Positions 32,600-40,676 of a DNA stretch of 64,000 bases are shown here, piece by piece; the first letter of the stretch is position 1; each line of letters begins with the position of its first letter. The translations under genes were made by a program, and so were the position numbers. The DNA comes from Acidobacteriota bacterium. Its GTDB lineage: Bacteria; Acidobacteriota; Blastocatellia; Pyrinomonadales; Pyrinomonadaceae. The stretch spans positions 992,001 through 1,056,000 of the forward strand of contig JADKBM010000004.1 of assembly GCA_016715115.1 (NCBI GenBank), read 5' to 3'. A model generated the notes under the pieces. It was not told where the DNA came from and did no database searches. It saw nothing but the letters and a program-made list of their open reading frames with translations.

Positions 32600-35404
32600 A
32601 TGTTCGCGATGAAGATGTTTTTCGTGGCGATGGTGATGTCGATCGTTGGTCTTATCGGGAATGTAACCGCGCAGCAGCCGGCGATCGAGCCGGGCGTTCC
32701 GCTGGCGTTGGCGAAATGGCGCGCGGCGAATTATTCGAACGTCAGTTATGCGCTCAACATTGCGCTCGAAAAGGGCGCGCCGCTGATGACGGGAACGGTC
32801 GAGGTTTCGGTCGATCTTACCGACGAAGGCGCGAGATATCCGCTCGTACTCGATTGGCGGACGACGCCGTTCGCAAACGACAAGGATCAGCCGTTTGCGA
32901 ATGTCGTGGAGGTTAACGGCCGGAACGCTGAGGCTTTTTCGCGCGATGCGCTCGAGTCCGGGACGCTTGCGCTCCAGTCGGAACACATCTTAATCCCGAA
33001 GAGTCTGCTCAAAGTCGGGACAAACAGGATCAAAATCGAATTCGCCTCGCCGATCAAAACCAGCGGTGCGGCGGTGACGCGTTATATCGACAAACAGGAC
33101 GGCGGTGAGTACGTCTATTCGCTCTTTGTCCCGTCCGACGCGAGCATGGCGTTTCCGGTTTTCGATCAGCCCGATCTGAAAGCGCGGTTCCGGCTGATCG
33201 TTGAATTGATCAACACTCGATGGCTTGTTGTCAGTAACACTCCTTCCCAAATGACAATCGGAACAAGTTCGCGAATTATCCATTATTTTGAAGAAACCAA
33301 ACCGATCAGCACTTACGTTTTCGCCTTCGCCGCGGGTGATTTCGCAAAGGTTTCCGATCCCTCGAATCCCAAATCCCAAATCCCAGATCCCAAATCGGGA
33401 GACCTCTTCGTCCGTCGATCGCAGGCGGAGAAATTCAAACCGCACGCTGCCGAGGTGTTCCGTCTCAATCGCGAAGCGGTCAGCTATCTTGAAGACTATT
33501 TCGACTACAAATTCCCGTTCCCAAAGTATGACCTTGTCCTGATTCCCGAATTTCCGTTCGGCGGAATGGAGCACGCCGGTGCGACGTTTTTGCGCGAGTC
33601 CTCGATCATATTTCCGTCAGAGCCGACTAAGAACGATCTCGTCGCGCGCGCCAGCCTGATCTTTCACGAAGCCGGGCATCAATGGTTCGGCGACACAGTG
33701 ACGATGAAATGGTTCGACGATCTCTGGTTGAAAGAAGGCTTTGCGACGTTTATGGCATACAAGGCGATGGCCAAAGTAATGCCGGAGTACAACTCGTGGA
33801 AGATCTTCTACGAGCGAACCAAACAGGGCGCTTACCAGACCGATTCGACCAAAGGTACGACACCGATCTATCAGGAAATCAACAATCTGAGCGCCGCGAA
33901 ATCCGCTTACGGCGCGATCGTCTACAACAAAGCTCCGGCGTTCTTGAAGCAGGCGGAGTTTTATCTCGGCGAGGAAAAGTTCAGGACCGCGGTTCGGGCG
34001 TTTTTGAAAAAGCATGAGTTTCGAAACGCTACGTGGATGGATCTTGTAGCCGAATTTGAATCGGCCGCCGGTAAGGAGTTTTCCGAAAACAGCGGGATCC
34101 GCGTAAGCGAATGGGCGCAGAAATGGGTGACCCAACGCGGTCTGCCGATCGTGCGTGTAAAGAATGGAGAGGTGCGTGAGTATCGCCTTGCCGACGACAT
34201 CGCCAAAAATGGCGGAGGACTTCACGACACTTCGGAAAACTACTGGTTCGAGCAAACCGATTCAACCTTGGAAGAGAAGCTTTGGAATCTGCGAGTGCGG
34301 GTCCTCCTGCGCTTTGCAAAACGACCGGATGGCATCGAAGACGCGACCATCCGGCAGGCTCGCGATTATCCATTCGCCTCGTATTGGGTTATCACCGGCG
34401 GAAAATTCAACCCAAACACGGAAACTCCGGCATTCATTTTTCCAAATTATCAGGATTTCGGCTACGGTATCTTTCTGCTCGACGACCAGAGCCGCGATTA
34501 CGTAATCAATAACATCAGGCTTGAAAAGGACGATTTCCTGCGCGCAATGATGTGGGGAGCGCTGTGGGATTCAGTCCGCGAAGCCGAACTCGATCCGAAG
34601 GATTATGTCGAATTGGTCATCACGAACATCGCCTTAGAATCGGATGAGAGCACGATCCAGACATTGGTCGGCCGCGTCGGAACGGCGATGAATCTGTATC
34701 TCTCTCAAGCGTCCGCCAAGGTGAACGTGAACGAGCGACGCCTCGAGGCCGCAATTCTCGAACGGCTTGCAAACGCCAAAACGATGGGTCAGCGGATCAC
34801 GTTCTACCGAGCGCTTTTGAATCTCGGCTCGAGCGCGAACGCCCAGCAAGTAATGAAGGAAATCCTCGCCGGACGATCCAAGGTTGCGCGGTTCGAGCTT
34901 CGAACGAAGGACAAATTCGACATCGTAACGCGCTTGATAATCCTCGGCGACAAAGATGCGCTGACGCTTTTGAAGGGTCTCGAAAAGACGGAAACATCCG
35001 ACGATGCCCGCCGTTACGCATACGCGGCCCGCGCGGGAATCGCGACCGCGGAAAACAAGGCCAAGTATTGGAACGATTTCGTCAACAATAAAGAAATTTC
35101 CGAGAGCTGGATCGAAGCGGCGTTCGCGGTATTCAACAATCCGCGTCACGCCGGACTGACCGCGCCATATCTTGAACGCGCGCTGGCGGAACTTCCGAAT
35201 CTGAAGCGGACTCGCAAGATATTTTTCGTCAACGGCTGGCTCGGTTCGTTCATCGGCGGCCAGCGCGACGAGAAATCGCTCTTGATCGTCAACAAATTCC
35301 TCGATGACAATCCGAAACTCGACAAAGACCTCCGTTTGAAGATCCTGGAAAATGCAGACGGACTCGAACGAGCGGCCAAGATCCGGGCGAAGTTCGCTCG
35401 ATAG
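32600..35404 (+). CDS. Exported M1-family aminopeptidase
   Basis: 934 residues from ATG 32600, preceded by GAAAGG; a further in-frame ATG is at 32579. A signal peptide (MKMFFVAMVMSIVGLIGNVT) is followed by the M1 N-terminal saddle, the exopeptidase motif GGMEHAGA and the zinc site HEAGHQWFGD (His356) with the distal Glu in LKEGFATF. A long helical C-terminal domain of the ERAP type follows. It should remove N-terminal amino acids from peptides in the periplasm. A short in-frame run of AAATCCC heptamers (33361-33398) encodes PSNPKSQIPDPKSG, an odd low-complexity insert not seen elsewhere in the protein. Confidence 0.93.
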   Translation: MFAMKMFFVAMVMSIVGLIGNVTAQQPAIEPGVPLALAKWRAANYSNVSYALNIALEKGAPLMTGTVEVSVDLTDEGARYPLVLDWRTTPFANDKDQPFANVVEVNGRNAEAFSRDALESGTLALQSEHILIPKSLLKVGTNRIKIEFASPIKTSGAAVTRYIDKQDGGEYVYSLFVPSDASMAFPVFDQPDLKARFRLIVELINTRWLVVSNTPSQMTIGTSSRIIHYFEETKPISTYVFAFAAGDFAKVSDPSNPKSQIPDPKSGDLFVRRSQAEKFKPHAAEVFRLNREAVSYLEDYFDYKFPFPKYDLVLIPEFPFGGMEHAGATFLRESSIIFPSEPTKNDLVARASLIFHEAGHQWFGDTVTMKWFDDLWLKEGFATFMAYKAMAKVMPEYNSWKIFYERTKQGAYQTDSTKGTTPIYQEINNLSAAKSAYGAIVYNKAPAFLKQAEFYLGEEKFRTAVRAFLKKHEFRNATWMDLVAEFESAAGKEFSENSGIRVSEWAQKWVTQRGLPIVRVKNGEVREYRLADDIAKNGGGLHDTSENYWFEQTDSTLEEKLWNLRVRVLLRFAKRPDGIEDATIRQARDYPFASYWVITGGKFNPNTETPAFIFPNYQDFGYGIFLLDDQSRDYVINNIRLEKDDFLRAMMWGALWDSVREAELDPKDYVELVITNIALESDESTIQTLVGRVGTAMNLYLSQASAKVNVNERRLEAAILERLANAKTMGQRITFYRALLNLGSSANAQQVMKEILAGRSKVARFELRTKDKFDIVTRLIILGDKDALTLLKGLEKTETSDDARRYAYAARAGIATAENKAKYWNDFVNNKEISESWIEAAFAVFNNPRHAGLTAPYLERALAELPNLKRTRKIFFVNGWLGSFIGGQRDEKSLLIVNKFLDDNPKLDKDLRLKILENADGLERAAKIRAKFAR

Positions 35405-35448
35405 TTGGCGCACTTGGATGAGATCACGCTTTCGGAACCAGATCGGAC

Positions 35449-36103
35449 GGTGTTCCCGCAAAGGCGCGAAGGCGCGAAAGTATCCGTCGTTGATACGCGA
35501 TCAGTCACCTTACCGTTCCTCCTTTGCGTCTTGACGACTTTGCGGGAGCACACTCTTGGTTCATTCGGCAAGACCATTTGACTACTCGTTTGAGCCCGAA
35601 TTTGATCAGCTCAACATTGAAGTTGATCAGAAGGCCAAGCTTGAAATCCGTCAGAACCAAATAAGTTCGTAATTGCTTCGCGTGAACCGGCGCGAGCGAC
35701 TCGATCGACTTTACTTCGACGATCAGTTTTCGATTCACGATCAAGTCGGCGCGAAATCCGACCTTCATGCGGAATTCGTCCCAAATCACTGGAACGCCTC
35801 GCTGTCGTACAATATGACAACCGCGTTTTTGCAATTCATAAGCAAGGACGGTTTCGTAAACTGATTCGAAAAGTCCCGGGCCAAGTGTGGAATGTATTTT
35901 GAACGCCGAATCAACGACGATTCGGGCAGTTTCGTTTTCTGTCATGAGGTTACCTCGGAGTTTGGATTTGCGAGATTCAATCGCTGTGAGCGATTGAATA
36001 AATTCAAATCCGGAAAAGGCGCGAAAGCGCAAACGGATCCCGTCTTTGGCTAGCGGTCGTTAACAATCCTTTCTTCGCGCCTTCGCGCCTTTGCGGGAAC
36101 ACC
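35449..36103. mobile_element. 655-bp unit with perfect 30-bp inverted repeats around a GxxExxY gene
   Basis: Bases 35449-35478 and 36074-36103 are exact inverted complements (30 of 30). The arms contain GGCGCGAAGGCGCGAA and TTCCCGCAAAGG. Extra similar pieces occur inside (35521-35546, CCTTTGCGTCTTGACGAC and TTTGCGGGAGCACAC; 36012-36032). Nothing but the GxxExxY gene lies between them. No transposase is present. The unit looks like a small repeat-bounded mobile or selfish module. Confidence 0.6.
35505..35945 (-). CDS. GxxExxY protein (PD-(D/E)XK-like)
   Basis: 146 residues from ATG 35945, with GAGG just upstream. The name motif is in LGPGLFESVYETVLAYEL. A nuclease-like core follows: VIWDEFRMKVGFRADLIVNR, LIVEVKSIESLAPVHAKQLR. 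The family is suspected to be a PD-(D/E)XK nuclease relative; activity is unproven. The last ~20 residues (MNQECAPAKSSRRKGGTVR) are read from the repeat-like DNA, so the native C-terminus was probably near KRVVKW. Perfect 30-bp inverted repeats flank the gene. Confidence 0.9.
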   Translation of the reverse strand: MTENETARIVVDSAFKIHSTLGPGLFESVYETVLAYELQKRGCHIVRQRGVPVIWDEFRMKVGFRADLIVNRKLIVEVKSIESLAPVHAKQLRTYLVLTDFKLGLLINFNVELIKFGLKRVVKWSCRMNQECAPAKSSRRKGGTVR

Positions 36104-36155
36104 AATTTCTGAGTTTTCAGACCTCAACACCATCTATCGACGCAACTTCCGCGCA

Positions 36156-36177
36156 ATCTTGACACAAAAGTAAAGAT
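36156..36177 (+). promoter_or_regulatory. 22-bp palindrome, putative Rrf2/SufR operator (copy 1)
   Basis: ATCTTGAC-ACAAAA-GTAAAGAT: the arms match 7 of 8. It lies 54 bp before the Rrf2 start and contains a TTGACA -35-like hexamer. An identical arrangement with a different spacer is at 39328-39349. Autoregulation by the [Fe-S] protein is the natural reading; this is inference. Confidence 0.6.
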
Positions 36178-36231
36178 TTGAGATTCTTAGACTTGAAAAG
36201 TTGAGACACTGATGGATCGGGTTAAGAAGTA

Positions 36232-36717
36232 ATGAAGATTTCGGCACAGGAAGAATACGGGCTGCGATGCTTGTTGCAGTTGGCGTTTCTTAAGGACGGA
36301 GACAGTTTGACGCTGCCGCAAATCGCGGATCGCGAGGGAATTTCGACCGCTAACGCCGGAAAGTTGATGTGGATACTCAACAAGGCGGGCTTTGTCCAGG
36401 CGACGCGCGGGACGAAAGGCGGATATTCGCTTTCGCGGCCTGCGAACGAGATCTATCTGAATCAAGTGATCAAGGTCCTCGAAGAAGACGAGATCCACGC
36501 CCATTGCGAAAGCTATAAAGGCGTTCTCGAAACCTGTGTCCACAAAGGCGATTGCGGAATTCGGCCGGTGATCATCGGAATTCACGAGATCGTGCAGAAT
36601 GCGCTTTCACGAATCACCCTCGAGCAGCTCGTCGGAAGCGAAGAGAACGTCGATGCGATGTTTCATCAGATCCAGGGAATCCACCGCACCATCGAACCGC
36701 ACTTGAGCCGCCAATAG
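36232..36717 (+). CDS. Rrf2-family regulator of the SUF locus (SufR/IscR-like)
   Basis: 161 residues. A winged helix (LPQIADREGISTANAGKLMW, ATRGTKGGYSLSRPANEIYL) is followed by three cysteines (AHCESYKGVLETCVHKGDCG) that would ligate a [2Fe-2S] or similar cluster. It lies directly before sufB, 14 bp apart, so it probably senses cluster status and controls the suf genes. A palindrome upstream (36156) is its likely binding site. Length is typical for IscR/RsrR relatives. Confidence 0.93.
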   Translation: MKISAQEEYGLRCLLQLAFLKDGDSLTLPQIADREGISTANAGKLMWILNKAGFVQATRGTKGGYSLSRPANEIYLNQVIKVLEEDEIHAHCESYKGVLETCVHKGDCGIRPVIIGIHEIVQNALSRITLEQLVGSEENVDAMFHQIQGIHRTIEPHLSRQ

Positions 36718-36731
36718 GAAGCAGTAAAGAT

Positions 36732-39260
36732 ATGTCATCAACCGCAACATTGGAACATCTCGCAAACCGTGAATATAAGTACGGTTTTGTGACCGATATC
36801 GAAACCGAGACGATCCCGAAAGGGTTGACCGAGGACACGGTCAGGCTCATCAGCGAGAAAAAGAACGAGCCCGAATGGATGCTCGAATTTCGGCTCAAGG
36901 CTTTTCGCCACTGGCTGACGATGAAAGAGCCCGCGACGTGGGCCAACTTTGATTATCCGCGGATCGATTTTCAAAACATAACTTATTACGCGGCGCCAAA
37001 GCAGAAAGCGAAAAAGCAGAGCCTTGACGAAGTCGATCCGGAACTTTTGAAGACCTTCGAAAAGCTCGGGATTCCGCTGACAGAACAGAAGATGCTCGCG
37101 AACGTCGCGGTCGATGCGGTCTTCGATTCGGTTTCGGTTGCCACGACCTACAAGGAAAAACTCAAGAAAGCCGGCGTGATCTTTATGCCTTTTTCGGAAG
37201 CGCTGATCGAACATCCGGATCTGATCAAGAAGTATCTCGGCTCGGTCGTTCCGACCGGCGACAATTTTTACGCCGCCTTGAATTCGGCGGTTTTCTCCGA
37301 CGGTTCGTTCGTTTTCATCCCGAAAGGCGTCCGTTGCCCGATGGAACTTTCGACATATTTCCGCATCAACACGCAGGAATCGGGTCAGTTTGAAAGGACG
37401 CTGATCGTTGCGGAAGAAGGTGCTTACGTCGCATATAATGAAGGTTGCCATCCGGCCGGCGAACGCGTTCTGACCGCCGACGGCTGGCGTAACATTGAGG
37501 GCATTAAGGCCGGCGATCAGGTTTACGACCATAACGGAAAACTTCAAAAGGTCCGCGCCGCGATGGTTCGCAACTTCAAGGGCGAAATGATAACCGTCCG
37601 TCCGATGTCCCGATACAACGCTTTCAAGCTGACTCCGGAACATCCGGTTTACGCAATCAAGCGAAAGGACGTTCTCAAACCGCGCAAGCCGAGAAACGGT
37701 TGGTTGCCCGAGGTCGAAACGACGAAACTCTTGAGCGCGACGCCGGCATTTATCAAGGCCGACGAACTTGAAAAAGGCGACTTTGTGCTTGTTCCGAAGC
37801 TTCAGCGACCCGAATCGGGGAAGTTCAATGACGACGAGCTTGAACTTCTTGGCTACTATTTGGCCGAAGGATCGACTTGTTTCAACAAGCTGAACAAGCA
37901 ATTCGTCAACTCATTCGCGTTTGGATTGGCCGAAGAGCAACTGATCGATCGGACGAAGCAATTGATCGAGAAACTCTCGGGCAAACGCGCATATGTCGTC
38001 AAGAACGAAGCGCGAAACGGAGCCAACGTTCAGTTTTACTCGTCTGAGTTTTCTGATTGGTTCACCCTGCATTGCGGAAAGTATGCGTCCGAAAAGTCGC
38101 TGAGCGGTGAGTTGATGAACGTTTCGCCTCGACAGGCAAAAGTTCTTCTTGAAGCCTACCTCGCCGGCGACGGCAATGTTTGCGACCGCAACGGTTCGAC
38201 GATGGTCAGGTTTTGCACCGTCTCGGAAAAGCTTGCCCAACAGGTCCAGATGCTTCTCAACAAGCTTGATATTCAGGCTTGGATTCAAGTCCGCGAAGGC
38301 GGCGAGGCGGTATTTTCGAAAAACCAGCCGGAACGAATAATCAATCGCAAACCGCTGTATCAGGTCGGCTACACCGCCGACAAGAAATGGGATATGGTTC
38401 GCGAAACCGAAACGCATTTCATAGTTCCGGTTCGCGAGGTCGTCCGCGAACAATATGACGATCTCGTGTTCAACATCGATGTCGACGAGACGCACAGTTA
38501 CCTGGTCAAGGGATTCGCCGTTCACAACTGTACGGCCCCCCAGTTCGACACCAATCAGCTTCACGCGGCGGTCGTCGAACTCGTTGCGCTCGACGATGCC
38601 GAGATCAAGTATTCGACGGTTCAGAACTGGTACGCGGGCGATGCCGAAGGCAAGGGCGGGATCTACAACTTCGTGACCAAGCGCGGCGCTTGCCGCGGCG
38701 TCAATTCAAAGATCTCGTGGACGCAGGTCGAAACCGGTTCGGCGATCACCTGGAAGTATCCGTCGGTTATCCTGCAGGGCGACAATTCGATCGGCGAGTT
38801 CTATTCGGTCGCGCTGACGAACAACGCGCAAATCGCCGACACCGGAACGAAGATGATCCATCTCGGCAAGAACACGAAATCGACGATCATTTCGAAGGGG
38901 ATCTCCGCCGGAAAATCGAACAATTCCTATCGCGGATTGGTCAAGGTGATGCCCAAGGCCGACGGCGCGCGCAATTACACGCAGTGCGATTCGATGCTGA
39001 TCGGCGGCAAATGCGAGGCGAACACGTTTCCGTACATCGAGGTTCAAAACAGTACAGCCCGCGTCGAACATGAGGCGACCACCTCGAAGATCAGCGAAGA
39101 ACAGCTTTTCTATTTGCAGCAGCGAGGGATTTCGCAGGAAGACGCGATCTCGCTGATCATCAATGGTTTCTGCAAAGAGGTCTTCCGCGAACTTCCGATG
39201 GAATACGCGGTCGAAGCGACAAAGCTTTTGGGATTGAAACTCGAAGGCAGCGTCGGTTGA
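36732..39260 (+). CDS. sufB: Fe-S cluster assembly protein SufB, interrupted by an intein
   Basis: 842 residues from ATG 36732. The N-extein is residues 1-238, an intein of 361 residues follows, and the C-extein starts at Cys600. Spliced, SufB would be 481 residues, the normal size. The join restores the conserved GCTAP block (EG + CTAPQFDTNQLHAAVVELVA). SufB is the scaffold of the SufBC2D complex. The remaining signature is NWYAGDAEGKGGIYNF and the C-terminal LQQRGISQEDAISLIINGFC. Translation begins just after a GTAAAGAT half-site. A strong terminator follows at 39270. Confidence 0.97.
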   Translation: MSSTATLEHLANREYKYGFVTDIETETIPKGLTEDTVRLISEKKNEPEWMLEFRLKAFRHWLTMKEPATWANFDYPRIDFQNITYYAAPKQKAKKQSLDEVDPELLKTFEKLGIPLTEQKMLANVAVDAVFDSVSVATTYKEKLKKAGVIFMPFSEALIEHPDLIKKYLGSVVPTGDNFYAALNSAVFSDGSFVFIPKGVRCPMELSTYFRINTQESGQFERTLIVAEEGAYVAYNEGCHPAGERVLTADGWRNIEGIKAGDQVYDHNGKLQKVRAAMVRNFKGEMITVRPMSRYNAFKLTPEHPVYAIKRKDVLKPRKPRNGWLPEVETTKLLSATPAFIKADELEKGDFVLVPKLQRPESGKFNDDELELLGYYLAEGSTCFNKLNKQFVNSFAFGLAEEQLIDRTKQLIEKLSGKRAYVVKNEARNGANVQFYSSEFSDWFTLHCGKYASEKSLSGELMNVSPRQAKVLLEAYLAGDGNVCDRNGSTMVRFCTVSEKLAQQVQMLLNKLDIQAWIQVREGGEAVFSKNQPERIINRKPLYQVGYTADKKWDMVRETETHFIVPVREVVREQYDDLVFNIDVDETHSYLVKGFAVHNCTAPQFDTNQLHAAVVELVALDDAEIKYSTVQNWYAGDAEGKGGIYNFVTKRGACRGVNSKISWTQVETGSAITWKYPSVILQGDNSIGEFYSVALTNNAQIADTGTKMIHLGKNTKSTIISKGISAGKSNNSYRGLVKVMPKADGARNYTQCDSMLIGGKCEANTFPYIEVQNSTARVEHEATTSKISEEQLFYLQQRGISQEDAISLIINGFCKEVFRELPMEYAVEATKLLGLKLEGSVG
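37446..38528 (+). other. Intein with LAGLIDADG-type homing endonuclease inside SufB
   Basis: 361 residues (239-599 of the precursor). It begins with Cys (CHPAGERVLTADGWRNIEGI), has the block-B motif LTPEHPVYAI, two dodecapeptide motifs (LLGYYLAEGST and LLEAYLAGDGN), block F (VFNIDVDETHSYLVKGFAV) and ends His-Asn before Cys+1. All residues needed for splicing are present, so it should be active. Inteins in SufB are known from mycobacteria; this one lies within the invariant GCTAP block. Confidence 0.93.
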
Positions 39261-39269
39261 TTTTCTGTA

Positions 39270-39295
39270 GCGAGGCCGAGCAGTTTCGGCCTCGC
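39270..39295 (+). terminator. Terminator after sufB
   Basis: A perfect 10-bp stem, GCGAGGCCGA / TCGGCCTCGC, with a 6-nt loop, starting 10 bp after the sufB stop and followed by ATTTTGTTCTTT. It separates rrf2-sufB from the downstream genes. Confidence 0.7.
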
Positions 39296-39327
39296 GCACA
39301 TTTTGTTCTTTGACAACTTCGTTTCTT

Positions 39328-39349
39328 ATCTTGACAAAAAAGTAAAGAT
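39328..39349 (+). promoter_or_regulatory. 22-bp palindrome, putative Rrf2 operator (copy 2)
   Basis: ATCTTGAC-AAAAAA-GTAAAGAT, same arms as 36156-36177. TTGACA at 39331-39336 could be a -35 box. It lies between the sufB terminator and a hairpin terminator at 39445, with no gene in between. Confidence 0.55.
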
Positions 39350-39361
39350 TTTGTTAGTTTG

Positions 39362-39499
39362 AGTTTTGTGAAAGGGGAGTAGAACACCGCGAGGTTTGAA
39401 GGATCGTCAATACGGCTTGGCGCCCGGTTCTTCAGGTAAGTTTCAAGACCTTTCGCAGAAATTGTCAGACGACGATTTTTGCGAAAGGTCTTTTCCTTT
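39362..39499 (+). ncRNA. Candidate Rrf2-controlled small RNA or leader
   Basis: A promoter-like region with the Rrf2 palindrome is followed by about 80 bases without an ORF (the only nearby start meets TAG within four codons), then a 13-bp perfect stem-loop and T-rich tail (39445-39499). That is the layout of a free-standing regulatory RNA, or of an attenuated leader for the gene at 39620. The 5' end is a guess from the promoter. No known RNA family was recognised. Confidence 0.35.
39445..39499 (+). terminator. Intrinsic terminator with 13-bp stem
   Basis: AAGACCTTTCGCA (39445-39457) pairs perfectly with TGCGAAAGGTCTT (39480-39492), and TTCCTTT follows. The loop is 22 nt. It ends the transcript started near 39365 or attenuates the gene at 39620. 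Confidence 0.7.
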
Positions 39500-39619
39500 G
39501 CGCAAAAACGAATTCAAATGGAAATCGATTACTTGTATTTGCTGACCGACCCACAGATCGAAGCAAATTCCTGAGGTTTATCCAGATCGATTATTTCGAA
39601 AAAAGGGAGAAGATAAGAA

Positions 39620-40192
39620 ATGAAAACGAATGCTTATAAATCAACAAAAAGCGTGGTTCTCGGACTGGCGATGGTCTTTGCTTTTGCCGTTACCGGATTA
39701 TCGCAATCGGTTACGAACTTCAACATTACCGAGAAGATGGTGACGGATGCTCAGGATGCCTGGGGCAAGGCGCTCGTCAGTATCAGCGAAACGCATACGA
39801 AAGGTGGCGACTACCGCAAACTTGCTTCCGAGATCATCGATGCCGCGTACAATTATCAAAACGGCTCGGTTCTCTTTAAGCCAACGCTGACCACCGGCGA
39901 CCAGACGTTTCGAATGGACAAAGCCGGAGCCCTTGCCTATTTTGTCGGCGGCGATCCGAATTTCAAGAACGACAGCGGTTTCGCGCTAAAAGGTTGGACC
40001 AAGTACGCGGTCAAGAACAAGGGCGTTATCCTGAACGGCGACACGGCCATCACGATGGGCAATGTGCACCTGTGGGACAAGAACGGGAACGAGACGATCG
40101 TCGACAAGACCTGGGGTTTCAAGATGGATGAGAACGGGAAACTGCGGATCATTCTCCATCACTCATCGTTGCCGTATAAGCCGGCAAAATAA
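39620..40192 (+). CDS. Exported NTF2/SnoaL-like protein
   Basis: 190 residues. A signal peptide (MKTNAYKSTKSVVLGLAMVF, cleaved near LSQS) is followed by an alpha+beta cone fold typical of SnoaL/NTF2-like proteins (GKALVSISETHTKGGDYRKL, AITMGNVHLWDKNGNETIVD, KTWGFKMDENGKLRIILHHS). Its function is unknown; similar proteins have sometimes been annotated as enzymes without proof. GGGAGAAG precedes the ATG. It is monocistronic, lying between two intrinsic terminators (39445 and 40221). Iron-sulfur-linked control by the palindrome at 39328 is possible if the hairpin is leaky. Confidence 0.85.
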   Translation: MKTNAYKSTKSVVLGLAMVFAFAVTGLSQSVTNFNITEKMVTDAQDAWGKALVSISETHTKGGDYRKLASEIIDAAYNYQNGSVLFKPTLTTGDQTFRMDKAGALAYFVGGDPNFKNDSGFALKGWTKYAVKNKGVILNGDTAITMGNVHLWDKNGNETIVDKTWGFKMDENGKLRIILHHSSLPYKPAK

Positions 40193-40220
40193 AACGGTTC
40201 AAAATCCGAACTTGGAAGTT

Positions 40221-40259
40221 CACGGGCAAAGCGGATTCGTTTTGCCTGTGATTTTTTTT
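40221..40259 (+). terminator. Terminator after the NTF2-like gene
   Basis: CACGGGCAAA (40221-40230) pairs with TTTGCCTGTG (40241-40250; one G-T wobble), followed by T8. It starts 29 bp after the stop codon. Confidence 0.85.
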
Positions 40260-40289
40260 GAACTTGTCGATAGATGTTAAACTTGAAAA

Positions 40290-40670
40290 ATGAAAAGAAT
40301 TCAGCCAACTGGGATGCCTGAACCGAAAGGACACTATTCGCCGGGCATCGAACATAATGGACTGGTTTTCGTTTCGGGTCAGCTTCCGATCGACCATTCG
40401 ACGGGACGTGTCGAAACCGGCGCGATCGAAGATCAAACCGAACTGGCGCTGAGAAATGTGGAGACGGTCCTGAAGGCTGCCGCAAGTGATCTCGCTCACG
40501 TGCTTCAGATGACGATCTATGTTTCGGATATGGAACTCTGGGACGGCGTGAACGAGGCCTACAAGCGCGTGATGGGCGAACACAAACCGGCACGGGCGAT
40601 CGTTCCGGTCAAGGATCTTCATTTCGATACGAAGATCGAGATTCAGGCGATCGGGGCGAAGATCGATTAA
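40290..40670 (+). CDS. RidA-family protein (enamine/imine deaminase)
   Basis: 126 residues of the YjgF/YER057c/UK114 fold: GHYSPGIEHNGLVFVSGQLP and the signature region near the C-terminus (KPARAIVPVKDLHFDTKIEI). RidA enzymes hydrolyse reactive 2-aminoacrylate and related imines, protecting PLP enzymes. Here PLP-dependent SufS lies in the same locus, which may explain the association. The conserved Arg (ARAIV) is present. A second, exported RidA is encoded at 42866. It starts a run of closely packed plus-strand genes. Confidence 0.92.
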   Translation: MKRIQPTGMPEPKGHYSPGIEHNGLVFVSGQLPIDHSTGRVETGAIEDQTELALRNVETVLKAAASDLAHVLQMTIYVSDMELWDGVNEAYKRVMGEHKPARAIVPVKDLHFDTKIEIQAIGAKID

Positions 40671-40676
40671 CCATTT

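Noticed and set aside
36738..37901. Minus-strand frame opposite sufB and its intein
   Set aside because: Shadow frame; the plus-strand SufB/intein is unambiguous.
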